Of a DNA stretch of 64,000 bases, positions 23,901 to 37,440 are shown in pieces. The position numbers and the translations under genes were made by a program. A model generated the notes under the pieces. The model was given only the letters and a program-made list of their open reading frames with translations. It had not been told where the DNA came from and ran no database searches. This DNA is from Paracentrotus lividus (lineage: Eukaryota > Echinodermata > Echinoidea > Camarodonta > Echinidae): NCBI GenBank assembly GCA_940671915.1, contig CALNVZ010003426.1, positions 14,810,185-14,874,184 of the forward strand, given 5' to 3'. The first letter of the stretch is position 1. Every line of letters starts with the position of its first letter.

Positions 23901-25378
23901 CCAGATAAGCAATTTGAATCAATATCATGTTAGTTGGTGACCATCTTAAGCTGTGTGTCAAGTTTCATGTAATAACTCGCAGTCAAATGGACAAAAATTA
24001 ACAATGAAAATAAGCCAAATTTCAATTTTTGTTAAACCTCTGTACACTAAGTCAATGGATGAGGCAATCATTATCTCACAAACGTGAAATTCGGCCTAAA
24101 TTCATTGATCATTATTGTCCATTCTACCACGAGTTATTCCATGAAACTTGACACACAGTTTAAGAAGGTCACCAACTAACGTGATCTCGATTCAAATTGC
24201 ATATCTGGTAAGTCACTGAACCGTGACGGAGCCCTAAACTTTCTTGTCATTTGCATGATTTTCTTGTATCTTGTGCCCACTGAGGCGTGAAACATCGGGA
24301 TTTTTGTGAAAATAAATTCTGAGGTACTCCCCCCAAAAAATCGTGCTGTTAAATCAAAGCAAAAATTCAGATTTTAGTCCATACATGACAAAATAGCTTT
24401 TCCCGTCTCACGTGCTCATTGAAGCATGAATTTTTAAATAAGTGCCATAGGATCATTGACACGTGTCAAAAGGTTATAAACATTACCAAAAATGTTATTG
24501 AGATGAATATTAGTGCATAAAATTACTGAAATACCTGGTCATAGTTTTAAAATGGCCTATTTTTTTGTTGTTTGATGTGTTCATTCAAAAGTCGAAATAC
24601 ACTTCCAAAACAAGAATTCCATGATATTTGATCGAATATACTACGTAAAAATTCACAAAAACAGCAGTTTTCCCAATTTTCACCTAGTGCCCACTCAACC
24701 GTGAAATTTGACCATGAACTCATTTTGTATGTTAGAGCACACATGTGGCATCTTTTTTGACAAGTATGATGTCAAAAAATTGTAATATTGTTCCGAAATC
24801 ATGCATTCAAAGTTGTTATAATCGCCTTGTGAACTTCAAAAAATGAAATTTTTTAATTCAACCATTACTCACTGAAGCACGACATGATGATTCTTCCTAA
24901 AAATCGGTCACATGGTAGCTAATAAAATTACCTACACGGACATATAATTAGTTTTTTTTTCAATTCCGTCTGGTTAAAAAAATATTGATATCTGAAATAG
25001 GGGGAGCTTACTTTTTGTGTTGTGTTTATATACCTTGTGATCAAGCTCATTGTGAAGTATTTTGAAAATACACAACACAATTAAAGTACTTAATTAGTGG
25101 GATAATTGGATTGGATAGAGAAGTTTAGAAACAAAGTAATGTAGTTTTTAGTTATCAAATAATCCAGGGATAAGTGCACTGCTCATGAAGTTAATCCTCA
25201 GAATATGAAAACATGTAATGCTACAGTCACACAGACACTTACGTTTAGTTACGTATTTGTTGCTTTATCCTCCTTTAATCTTCTATTCTATAATCTCTTA
25301 TGTATTTCTTGTATAGGATGAATGAAATTAACCCTATTTCCACTGCAGACTATAATGGGAAGGCATCCGTGGGAATCC

Positions 25379-25415
<37 letters not shown>

Positions 25416-28400
25416 GACGCAATCGGACGTAACTCAACGTAAGTGTCTGTGTGACTGTAGCATAAGCTTATAACCAAGGCATGTCTTACCGTTTGTTGTG
25501 TTGAATGGACATTTATTATCGTCAGTTGAGTTGAACCATTTCCCATTATTTTCACCCTCTGGAAAACGGATTTGTCCAAAATGCGGTGACATCCACGTGT
25601 TATTTGAGCAGATAGCTGTAGACGATATAATAAATAATGAATGCAAGAAATGGAAACAAGGGCAGTTCTTATACTATACAACATGAATTGTAAAGTTTTT
25701 ATTTAGACAAACTTTTCTAGGGATGCAGAACAACTGCTTTAATAACAATGTCACGTATCTAATCATTTTGGTGCGATTAGGTTTTATGACAACGGCAGGA
25801 CAGAATTTTAAAAAAATAAAATAAAATAACAAAACGGGTTAGGGGCGCAAAAAAGTAAAAAAAGTGGGGGCGGCAACCGTTAGTTTGCCTTATATATTAA
25901 ATCAGGGTCCCCCCTTTAAAAAAAAAGATGATGTGGCGCCACTTATTGCCATTGTTTCGCACTCTAGATTAGCCACTGATCTTACATGTGTCACTCATTT
26001 GCAGCAATCAATAAATTCTGTTGTGCAAAAATCGCAACTTAGACAAGTTAGTTAGTGTTAAAAAAGGCCTTCGGTGGAAACCTTATTTTTACACACGAAT
26101 TTGTTACAGATCAGTTGTGGAAAAGATTACGCCTGTTTTACTCACCACAGTGCAAATTGCACATTTTGGAAATATCTTATTTCCATTGCAATTGTTTAAA
26201 AAAAGGAGAGGTTTTTTTTTTTTTTTTTTACAAATATCCTTGTGTTTAACACAAGGCTGGCTGAACTCTAAAAAAACTTACCAAAGGGACAGTGTCGCAC
26301 AATGTCGAATTCATAGTGTATGCCAAAATTAGATTCATATAATCATGATAATAGGCATTGCGTAATCGGGAATAGAGGTAACCGTAACCAATAATGCAAA
26401 ATACTTACCAGTGTGTTGGATTCTAATCTTGCTAAGATCAAGATTATCATAAAAGCTACCAGTTTTATTAGCAATATCTTCCATGAGATTGTATTCCTCG
26501 AATGCAGTTAGATTGCTGTCTTTGATGTAAATGATACAGTCAGTAACTAGACTGCTTGTGCCATGTTTGCCTCCAACCCTGGTAAAGTTCTTGCAGATAA
26601 CTGTGGGAGACAGATCTTTGAGTTTGGAGTCATTCCTCATGAGTAATTTCTGAATCTGATATCAATATAAAACATATATAAACAGATTTAATAATTCACA
26701 TTTAGGTGATTTGTCATGACGTTTAGGGGATGTCCAAGAAGAGGTAAAAAGCAAAGAAACAGAAACGAAAAAATGGACGGTCAAAGGACAGTGTTCAAGG
26801 TGTATGTAGATAAAATCCATCATTAAAAAATTTACTTATTTATATTAATCATGTGTAATTTTGGTGATTATACAAGCATACGACACGTTGTATTACTTAT
26901 TACTTAATTTGGGGCTTGCAAAATACAGACATTGCTTTTTAGCGGGTCCTTCTGTTATCATTTATCAATATCTTATATTGTACTATATTTGCTGTTAATT
27001 ACTTGGAATTAATTTATCATTTTTATGAAAAAACTCTTGTTCGTTCATGAAAACTGTATATGTGAAATTACATGTAAAATTATTTGGTATGATGATGATA
27101 CGGAGAATGATAAATTTAATTCAATTCAATTCAATCTAATAGCTAAGCCTATAAAAGGCCGAGTCAATGGCTGGAATGCCTGGATTCATCTTCGATAAAA
27201 CATAGATGTGCCACAAAATTAAGGACGACAAAAGAAATATGGACACTAAAGTCCTTAAACGCGGAACACATTTTCTTAAGTGTGTGGGTGCTTGTTTGTA
27301 TGTCGGGGAATGTCCATTTCCCTCACCTTAGCCTGCAAACCCTGAATCATTAACAAATTTGTGAAAATACTTACATTGTTACTGATATTTTGAAGCAGTA
27401 TATTGTCATCGGATGTAATCGTAGTATTAACGAATATCATATTTGTAATTCGTATGTTGGTCAGATCTGTAAAGGAACGTCAGGAAATGATAAAATGATG
27501 TTACGGCCTAAAACAACCAGAAATATTTAACATGAAAAACGTTAGCAAAGGGAAAATTGGATTATATTTGGATTATAATCCGAGACCTCCTGATTGCTAG
27601 ACAGATGCTCTATCAAGTGAGCTATGGCGGGCCTTTATGTGAATGTCCATCCCAGGGTATCCCTTAGCTTTCAATACTCGAGTGATCAGAAGCTTTTAGA
27701 ACCTGAAATGTACCCGAAAGCTAGAAATCAACTTAGGATAAATGCGAGGAATCGCGGTCAAGTGATGCAGCTTCTTAAATATAAATTTGAACAAAGAGTG
27801 AATCTGACCAGCAATATATAATATGAAAAAGGTGAGCAAAGGACATGAGACTCCATAGGGATTCGAATCCGAGACCTCCTGATGGCTAAATAGGTGCTTC
27901 AGCGACTTTGTTATGGCAAGCTCTTATCCCTTAGCCTTCAATTAAATGCCCGTGTGATCAGAAGTTTAAGAGCGTGGCATTTAAATTAGTAAACATCACC
28001 TTCGGTTCTATTTTCCTTTTTATTTATTAACAGTGACATTACTATCTCAGAACTGAAACATGAATATAGAGCCCTCGGGAAGTTCCTTTATTGAAATCAC
28101 AGTTGAATTAAAAAACTGATATCAGCCCTTGTCACATAATATTCTGCGTCGCGTTCTGTCCAAAATTAGTCCCGGAAATCGAGGGAATTGACATATATAG
28201 ACGTATAAGAGCACGTATTTGATATACACAAAAACATGGATGCTTACTTTTAATGTAAACAGATGCCACATTTGTGTCTAGTTGTCGGTTATTTCCATAT
28301 CCTCTGCAGAAGTAATATCCGATGTCACTTACGGAGACGTTGGCAATATACAAAAGACCCTGGTTTGCCTTCTTCGGGAGAGGATTCTCATCTTTGTACC

Positions 28401-31400
28401 ACTGGTAGTGTTCGGCATTATGGAAGTTGCACGTCAAGTTCATGTTAGTGCCAATCTCCACAGTCTGACTTTGAGGATGGACGCCGACCGACACCGGTTC
28501 TATGTTTATAAAAAAACATATCATAAGTGAAAAAACAGCATTTCTGTAACTTTAAAGAAGAAGATAAAAAAGATTCCGGGCTTGAAATGGGAGGGTGTAG
28601 GGGCGTAGAGTGCCAAACCGAATATATTCAATTTGGTGCTATATATGAGCCTCATCAAAAACATCATGTTGGCTTAATGGTAAACTTATCCGACTAGTAC
28701 TAGTGGGGGCTGAATACTTTCTGAGCCCCAAGTCTCTTTAAATGGTTTAAATCTTGTCTTACTTTTTTACGAATTCGGATATTATCATATAATTATCTAT
28801 TTCTGTTCATTTATTTATCTTTTTTTTGGGGGGGGGGGAGGGCGTGGGAGCAGGATGCTTATGATATGTAAGCCTAATCCTACAATAAGGACCATCTGTT
28901 TTGTGGAAATATTTCAAAGAATTTAAGTTTGGAATCTATTTTTTTCAGAAGGAAAAAACGAAGGGAATATATGTAAAGCTGGCCCTATATCTCTACTGCG
29001 CTATTGTATTTATATTGTATTTAGAAAACAGCTTTCCTGGTGACAACAAGCCATGTAAACTCACCGACCTAATATTATCTGTTGCATTGGAATAGCCCGG
29101 AAACTTACGTGTAGGTTTCCTAATGACGTCACAGTTTTTGCCCTCGTAATGATCTTGGCAGACACATTCGTATTGCCCTGATCCTGTGTGCTGACATCTA
29201 CCATTGACACAAGGCTGAGGCTGATGAACCACGCAGGGGTCTGCAGTTTTTTATTTCGAAAAAAAAAAGCATGGTCATGTTAAATTTAAAGTGGACATTT
29301 AGGTGAAATTTTAATGTGGCGCTGTACCTCTGAAAATGCAAATTAGGATCTGAAATCAACACAAAGGCTTGTTTACAATACTTTCAATTATTCAAGTCCA
29401 AACACTATGTGATCCTCACACTATGTCACTCACAACACTTAGGCCCAAATTCTACTACGGAGTCTAAAGTTGTGCTGTCGCACCAAAATAGTACGGATTT
29501 TATAAGGAGAATTCAACGCTGGTGTGCATGCTTCTCTATGAAGCGTCAGTGAAGCGTGCGTCTAATTGTACAAATGTAGTCTCGGATGACCAGCTCTGTA
29601 CAAACATTTTTAAAGAATTCTAAACTAGGGGTATAGGTGGTTTAGAATTTGATATGGCTTTGCGAGTTCTATGTCGGAGGAAGCTAATTTATCTATTTTC
29701 TCGTCAATTTCAAGCTAAAGGTTGTTCTAAAAGGTTGTTCTAAAGGTTGCCTAAAAATGAGGTGCATTATTGAATTATCCACAACGATTCGATTAATTGC
29801 ATGTATATCATCAAAAATAACATTTCCCGACACGATTGACGTGTTAGGCCTAACATTATATTCAAAAGGACAACTGACGCGTAAACCAATGATAAACTAT
29901 TGGTGGTAAGTCTTGTCATGAGACGGGATAAAACGGATTTGGAACTAGTTTGAGACTAATTTGAGACGGGTTTGAAATGATTTTTGAAACTAGTGGTGGA
30001 GACGTGACGAAGACGTCTGACGGTCTCTTGAGCTGAGTTTCCGCGATATCTAATGAAAAAAATAGTAAATGTTTAAAATCACTTGAATGTTTTTCGTCGC
30101 GCAGACGTCTCCGAGATATTTCCGCGACAGAAAAAAACAAACAATTATCGCAGACGTCCTGGGGTGTCTGAGTCGCGGAGACGTCGCCGCATAGTGAGAT
30201 ACCACCTTTCGGGTGTATCTAAAGATACTTGTCATAAGACGGATTTGAGACTAGTTTGGGACTTGTTTGATACGGTTTTATTACTAGCCGGGGAAAATTC
30301 AAAGTGGTCCCAGAGACATCTCTGAAAAAGAAACAAATTATCGGGGATGTCTTCGAGTGTTCGAGTCGCAGAAACGTCTCCAAGATGTCAGATACCACCC
30401 TTAAGGCCATAATTACTTCAGAGGAGAAACACACCATTGTCCTTTCAACTGAAAATGTAAGCTGACACTTTTTGCTCCAAGACTAAAATTCAAATTCTTA
30501 TTGTTGATTGAATAAAACAATTATTTTCGGGGAGTACCTTTGCTTTTATTTTCATTAAAAAACCGATGTTTCACGCCTCATAGGGCACAAGATACAAGAA
30601 AATAATGAAAATGAGAAGAAATTTTGGGGCTTCGTCATGGTTCAGTGACTTTTCCAATACGTAATTTTAATAAAGATCATGTTAGTTAGAGACCAGTTGA
30701 AGGTATGTGCAAAGTTTCATAAAATAATTCACAGTCAAATTGACAAAAACTGACAATTAAAATATGCCAAATTTCACTTTTGTTAAACCTCCGTATATAA
30801 AGTCAATGGAGGAGAAAATCAATACCTGACAAATGTGAAATTAGGCCAATATCATTGATGATTATTATTAATTCTACTATGAGTTATGTCACGAAACTTG
30901 GCACAAAGCTTCAACTGATCTCTAACTAACATGATCTTGATTCCAATTACGTATTCGAAAGGTCACTGAACCATTACGAAGCACCAAACTTTCTTCTCAT
31001 TTGCATGATTTTCTTGTATATTGTGCCCACTGAGGCGTGAAACGTTGGGATTTTTTGTGAAAGTAAAATCAAAAGTACTCCCTAAAAAGAGTTGGTATAT
31101 CTTATGAAAGTAAGAATTTGAATTTTAGTCCATACGTGAGAAAAAGGCTTTTCCAGTCTCACGTGCTCACTGAAGCATGAATTTGTAAATAAATGCCATA
31201 GGATCATTGACACGTGCCGAAAGAATATAAATACAATCCGTAAAATGTTATTAAGATGCTTTCTAGTGCACAAAATTACTACAATGACTCTTCGTAATTC
31301 TAAAATGCCCTATTTTTTGGTTGTTTGATGGGATCATTCAACAGTAAATAAATGGATATTGGTTGCATACACTTCCAAAACAGGAATTCCTTCATATTTG

Positions 31401-34400
31401 ATCGATTATACCATTGCAAAGAAGTAAAAAAAAAATTGGCAATTTGGGCAATTTTTGCTGCATGCTCACTCAACCGTAAAATTTGACGCAAATTTCGTTT
31501 CCGTATATTGGGAAGCACGTTTTGCATACATTCAGACGTGTGAAATGTTTAAAATCTAGAAATGGGTCCGTTATCATTAAATAAAAGTTGCCATTTTAGG
31601 CTTGCGAACTTCAAAAAATGACATATTTTATTCAACCATTGCTCCCTGAAGCATGACAAGATGATTTTTCCTAAAATTTGCTCCCATTGTGGCTAATTAA
31701 ATTCCCTACATGGACATATAATTAGATTTTTAAATTTCCTTCTGGTTTAAAGTTATTGATATCTGAAATAGGGGGAACTTTTTTTTTGTGTTGTGTTTAA
31801 TACAACAACATTCGGTAGGGGAGACCGGGGACAATTGTAACACTTTTTTTTTAAATATGACTTTTCAACTTTATTATAGCTAAATACTTCCTTAAAACTA
31901 AGTACAAAGAAATATTCATATCTTAGCACGACATATGAATAGGTTTGGGTTTAGTAAACTATTTATTTTGAAGCAATCATCGTTTCAAAACAAGAGGTCG
32001 AGTGTTACTATTGCCCCTAAACCGGGGGCAATTGTAACACGCAATGGGGCAATAATAATTGTAACACATGGAATTGTAACATTTTGCTTTTCTTTATCAA
32101 GCTAATAAATAAAACGATATTATTATTATTATTATATTATTTATTATTATTATTATTAATCATTATTACCGTGTGTCTCAAAAAAAACGCAACACTTTTG
32201 AAATGGTGGCCAAATTCAGCATAATATTATTTATGAAAAAATGTCGATATGTATGGAAAGCTAATGACCAACCTTTCATATGATAATGAAAAAATTGGAA
32301 AAAAAATCAATGCTTCGATGAAACAGTGTTCACTTAAGTTAGAGGTTGAAATGCGCCTGCGCAGGATTTTTCCTTCCAATTTTGGACAGGTAAATTACTT
32401 GTAGCTTACAAAATAAGGTCGATATGAATATTCATGATCAAAAGGATATTTTGAATCAAATAGGATATTTTGGAATACCTTGAATACCATTCCTTTTTCT
32501 TGTGTATTCATCAATCCGAAACACCAGCGCCCACCCCCTCCCCCCCCCACACACACACACACCACTTCCACTCCCATCTTATTGTTCATTGATCTGGTAG
32601 ATGTGAACGGGATTAAGGAAGAATGTGATTGGCTAAATTGAAATATCAAATCATATTGACATTATTCAACCCACTGTCCTCCCCCTCCACACACACACAC
32701 ACACAACGACACCACACACACCAACCTTTCTTCCCAATCTCTCTCCCTTTACCTTTGGGCTTTTTTATCAGTTTTCTTCCGAAAGTTTGGTGGATCATTT
32801 TTTCCATTAATAATCAAATTATTAACCAGTCACTCATTTTGTGAAATAAACTTGAAAAAGACAACACTAGAAAATAAAAATAAAAGCTAGACCAAGACTC
32901 GAACCCACAATTTTCTGATTCTCAAGCAATGTCACTACTCGCTGATCAGGCTTTTTAAGCATGCCAGCAATGAGATTGAATATCTGTTTAAAGGCAGTAG
33001 GTCGGGAGCTCCCATGGGTAATTTGACACCATGGATGTTTACCCTGTAACAGCTATTTTGCATCATCTGACCACTGCGAGTCTTATGTAATGCATCGTTT
33101 ATTCCACCCATCGCTTCATCTGGTAAAGTCGTTATATCTCCCTTTCCCTGGCCCGATGATAGCCGAAGTTGTCCAGGGTGGGACAGGTTGTTTTGCTGTG
33201 GTCCAGAAAGTTATCTTCAAGACAGGTATTTGAAGTGCTTTTCACAAATTCTGGGATCAGCAAATTATGATCAACACCCCATGAAATCTGAAGACCCTAG
33301 TTCTTTAAATATTGATGATATCAAAAAGGTAATAATAACCATGTGCTAAAAAAAAAAAAAAAAAAAAGACGTGTGGAAAAATAATTTAGCACCCGGGCGT
33401 ACTCCTTTACCAATTATTTTAAAGTGCCAAAAATCGAAAAAAAAAAAGAGACCCGTCACATCCAAATCAGACACAACTCGCTGATGAAAAACCTGAGAAA
33501 AACGGCGAATTAGTAAAAATCGTCATGTTTTGATTAAAAAACATTTTTTAATTTTCTTAAATTAAAAATGAAAGTGTTCAAAAAGCAGATTATATGAAAG
33601 CCCCCTTTTTCGGTCATAATAATTTTTTTTTTCACACATGACGGAAATGTAAGAGATTCACACCACTGTCCTCTTAGCTCCACCCCTAGCAACGAACGGC
33701 TTTGTTAATTGGCCATTCTAATGGTAGCATGTTGAATATTTTGGTCGGCGGCTTCAGCTATAGCGAGCTAGCGAGCTATACTTAACATTAAAAAAAAATG
33801 AAGAACGTACCTCGTGGATAATCAGTTAACTCTTTATGCGCCACTTAAATATCAATGAAAAAAAAACCTAGTAAACTGGGAAATTAATTGAGCACAATTA
33901 ATTTCATTTTCGCATTACCAAAAGTTCGACATGACAAACGAATTCCCCAACTAAACTTAAAGATACACGTTCCCCATAGTGTAGAGGGAGTTCAAAATAC
34001 GTACGCGGTAACGAACTTTGCAAGCTGCCCATTCATACCAATGATGTGCGAATCTTACGTAGTGGTCCAAAAACCGAAAGTTAGAACGCCCGAACGGTTG
34101 CCGAAGCCATGAGCCAATAATATATCGGCAATTATTCGACTGCTCGGATGCATGAGAGAACGGTTTGGCTCCCCGGCCACCTAGCCTGTGCAAGCGAAAG
34201 GTATGCACGTGATCCGAACAGTGCCTGCATTCACTGACAGTGCTTTATACACACACAGAGTATCCACACACACACACACACGCTTGGTTGCTCGCCCTCA
34301 CAGCGCGATCGGGATTGGCTGGCGTGTGTTGGCACTTCAACCGCCTGCAAATTAAGTCATGCTCTTCGTGGAACATGGCGGCGAGCACACAGATCGCATC

Positions 34401-37400
34401 TTAACCCTAAAAAGACTGGGGGGGGGCTCATTCAGCCCCCCCCCTCGACATTTTTCGCGATAACTTCGCAACGCGGAAAAAAAATTCGCCGAGACTTCAT
34501 GACTATTTTCTTTCAAGTCTCGCGCAACTTTTGAGACCAAATTTGCGTGGCCCGGGTACGCGGTTCCGAAATTACGGAACATTTTGTAACCGTGCGTCAG
34601 ACCCAAATTTGCTCAAATACGTGATTTTGTGTACAAATCCAATGCAAATTATGTTTTTAGCAAAAATTCATAAATGTATCATTATTTCTCTTTAACTGAT
34701 TAAAATCAATTGATTTAAGGTTGTTTATGATTTAAATGATGTCACCAATGATTTCCATCGAAAAAACAATAAAAAACAAAAAGTTGAAAAACAAAGAAAT
34801 ACATAAGAAATTTTAAAAACAATAGAATACATAAGAAAAAAAATCTTGATACAGATTTTTTTTCAAACACATTTCACCAGAAGCCTACAAAGAACCTGTA
34901 AACCAAAAATTAGCACTTTTAGAGCTTTATTTAATTAATTAGAGCAAATCTTAGATTTTATGCATAAATTAGCATAATTAATTAGTGATGAAATTTTTCG
35001 GAGAATATGACTCATCTGTTTTGGAGAGTATACCGTGGGTAATACGCGTGCCAATTTTCGGCGCGATCGCGCGCTCAACGGCCGAGATCTTAGGGGGGGG
35101 CTGAATGAGCCCCCCCCCAGTCTTTATGTGTGTCAAAATAGCCCAGTCTTTTTAGGGTTAAGTCCTCATTTCAGCTTAGTGATCGTCGTCCAGGATCGCC
35201 TTTAAGGCGTACGCGTCCAGAGGGAAAGATGAAATAATCAAATAAAGCTCGAGAGGAGACAGAGAGATACAAAATGAGATGAAGAGAGGAAATATTGTTC
35301 GACCCCTTTCTTTTGTAATCCTGGCGGTTTAAAATCAGGTCACTCGAAATTGGAATGTTTTTATTTGTTTTAATAATCGTGAAAATCGCCCTTTTTGGGG
35401 GAGGGGGGGGGTGAAGGGTACAATTCTGTTTTAATCTTCTCTGTCACCTCCTCTCCTTAGGCCATTCGACGGGATGCAGGGACGGGGGTCCTTACCAAGT
35501 ACCCATGCCACTTAAAAAGGCGAATGTTGACGAAAAGCAACGGCGGAAACCCACATATCAGTCGAGCCCGCATGAATAGAACGATCGATGTTTTTGCCAA
35601 AATTCTGTACTTGAAAGCAACTTATTGTGTACGAGATGGACTTTATCAATAATTTAGTCTTGTTTTTAAGATCTAAAAGAAAAATGGACTAAGTTGTGAC
35701 TGCGCTCCACTACTAGCGCACATTCTGTTTCTATCATTTAACAACTTTGCAAAAACTAATGCGATGAGAGTCAGGAAGCATTATTACGATGATATTGTTT
35801 TACCTTGTACAGTAAACACAAAAGTACATTCTGCACTATTCCCGGAAACATCTTCAGCCTGGCATGTGATGCTAGTGTCTCCAAGATTGATCAAGTCTCT
35901 AGATGTGTGAGAGCAACTGATCGTTGGGTCTTTGTCTGTGTTGTCTTCAACTGGTGGATAGATGTTGTCAGTACCAAGGGCTTGTATCATGGTTGTAGTT
36001 CTACGAGAGCAGACCCACGTAGGTGGTTCCTCATCTTCATACACAATACAGAGTAGGATATTATAATTGTTATTATTTCTATTATCGTATTCATTAGTGT
36101 CTAAAGGCCCATCAATATAAATCTCCCTTTTGACTTTTGAAATATGTCATTCTTTAAAAATTCTACTTAATTGACAACACCTAATCAAAAGAAATACACC
36201 AGGCCTTTTTTCTTTTTAATGAAACTGAAAACTATTTATACATAGTTATGTAGGGCAAGCAATAACAGTCCCCGTAACTAACTTGATTAGGCAGTAATAT
36301 GAAAACTTTATTTTATTAATGTTTATCCCTGACAGAAAGGAGAGAGTGTCACCATGGCGTAAGAGTCAGCAACCCTTTGTAAGAGGGAAAATGCTGACTG
36401 AAATAAATGATGATGATGATGATGTTTCTTTCAAAATTTTATCCTTTTTTGTTTAGCATTATTTTAGATAATGATTTAACTGATAAATGCAAACCACTAT
36501 CTAACCTCGCACTGCTACCACGAAGCTACAGCGACCAATATTCCAAGAGTGATCTGTAGCTTCACACGTGACGTTGGTTTCACCAAGCCCAAAGGCATCG
36601 CTGGTTTTACGGGAGCAGGTCACAACCGGATTCCGGTTGGCATTGTCTGATACACTTGGGCTAATGGTGACGCTAGAAGAATTACGTTTACCTGGGTCCG
36701 TGGTAGAATTTACGTCAGGGCAATCTAACTTTGGAGCCTCATTGTCTTGGAAAACAATTTTATGGGAGACAAAAGTATGTATGACATTTATCAAACATTA
36801 ATTTTTCATTAGATTTCAATTGTAAAGACACAAGCTAAATTGGTAGGGGTCACGCCGAAAAAAGGTACAGGCTTGCCGTAGGATTGTCAAACAAACTTGA
36901 CTCATGTTATATTGAAACAGGAATAGAGTCTATGTCTAATGAGATGGTACAAGTGGGATACATTGTTTTTATAGTATAGAGATTAATCGCAATCGGTATA
37001 TTGGGTATTTCCAAAAAAGGAGTAATGCCAGACATTTCTCTGCATCTTTTGTCATCTTATTTGATGCGGTAGATCCTGAAGTATGATTAGTTTTCCAATC
37101 CATTTTACGTGTGCCGTGTCTATGACATTGTAGTTTCGCAAATCCGGACAAGGGATATTTGTTATTGCGATTCTCTCCTCGCCGCAGAAAAATTATTTAG
37201 CATAACTTTTGTTTTACAAAAGCAATTTATACAACAAAAACACTTTCAGCAAGAATTTTTTTTTTTTTATTGTTTTTGTTTTGTTTTTTTTTTATTTTGG
37301 TTTCGTTTCTGCTTTGCATTGATTTAGTATCACATAGAAAATCGTTGATTGTGAGGAGATTCAGTGAATCAGACATTTTTTCAACCCTGCTTGTGCCACA

Positions 37401-37409
37401 TTTTTTTTT

Positions 37410-37440
<31 letters not shown>

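Noticed and set aside
23365-24744. Matching 60-65-codon frames on opposite strands (23365-23559 and 24547-24744)
   Set aside because: They encode the same peptide-like sequence only because they are mirrored arms of the FB-A fold-back.
27560-27930. Two possible tRNA genes
   Set aside because: Boxes degenerate and the two copies differ; better explained as duplicated SINE heads.
20992-31800. CRISPR-like or satellite array from spaced motifs
   Set aside because: Eukaryotic context; spacing and units are irregular and inside fold-back arms.
34375-34404. ATGGCGGCG start in good context on the plus strand
   Set aside because: Only nine codons before a stop, even without the piggyBac-like insertion.
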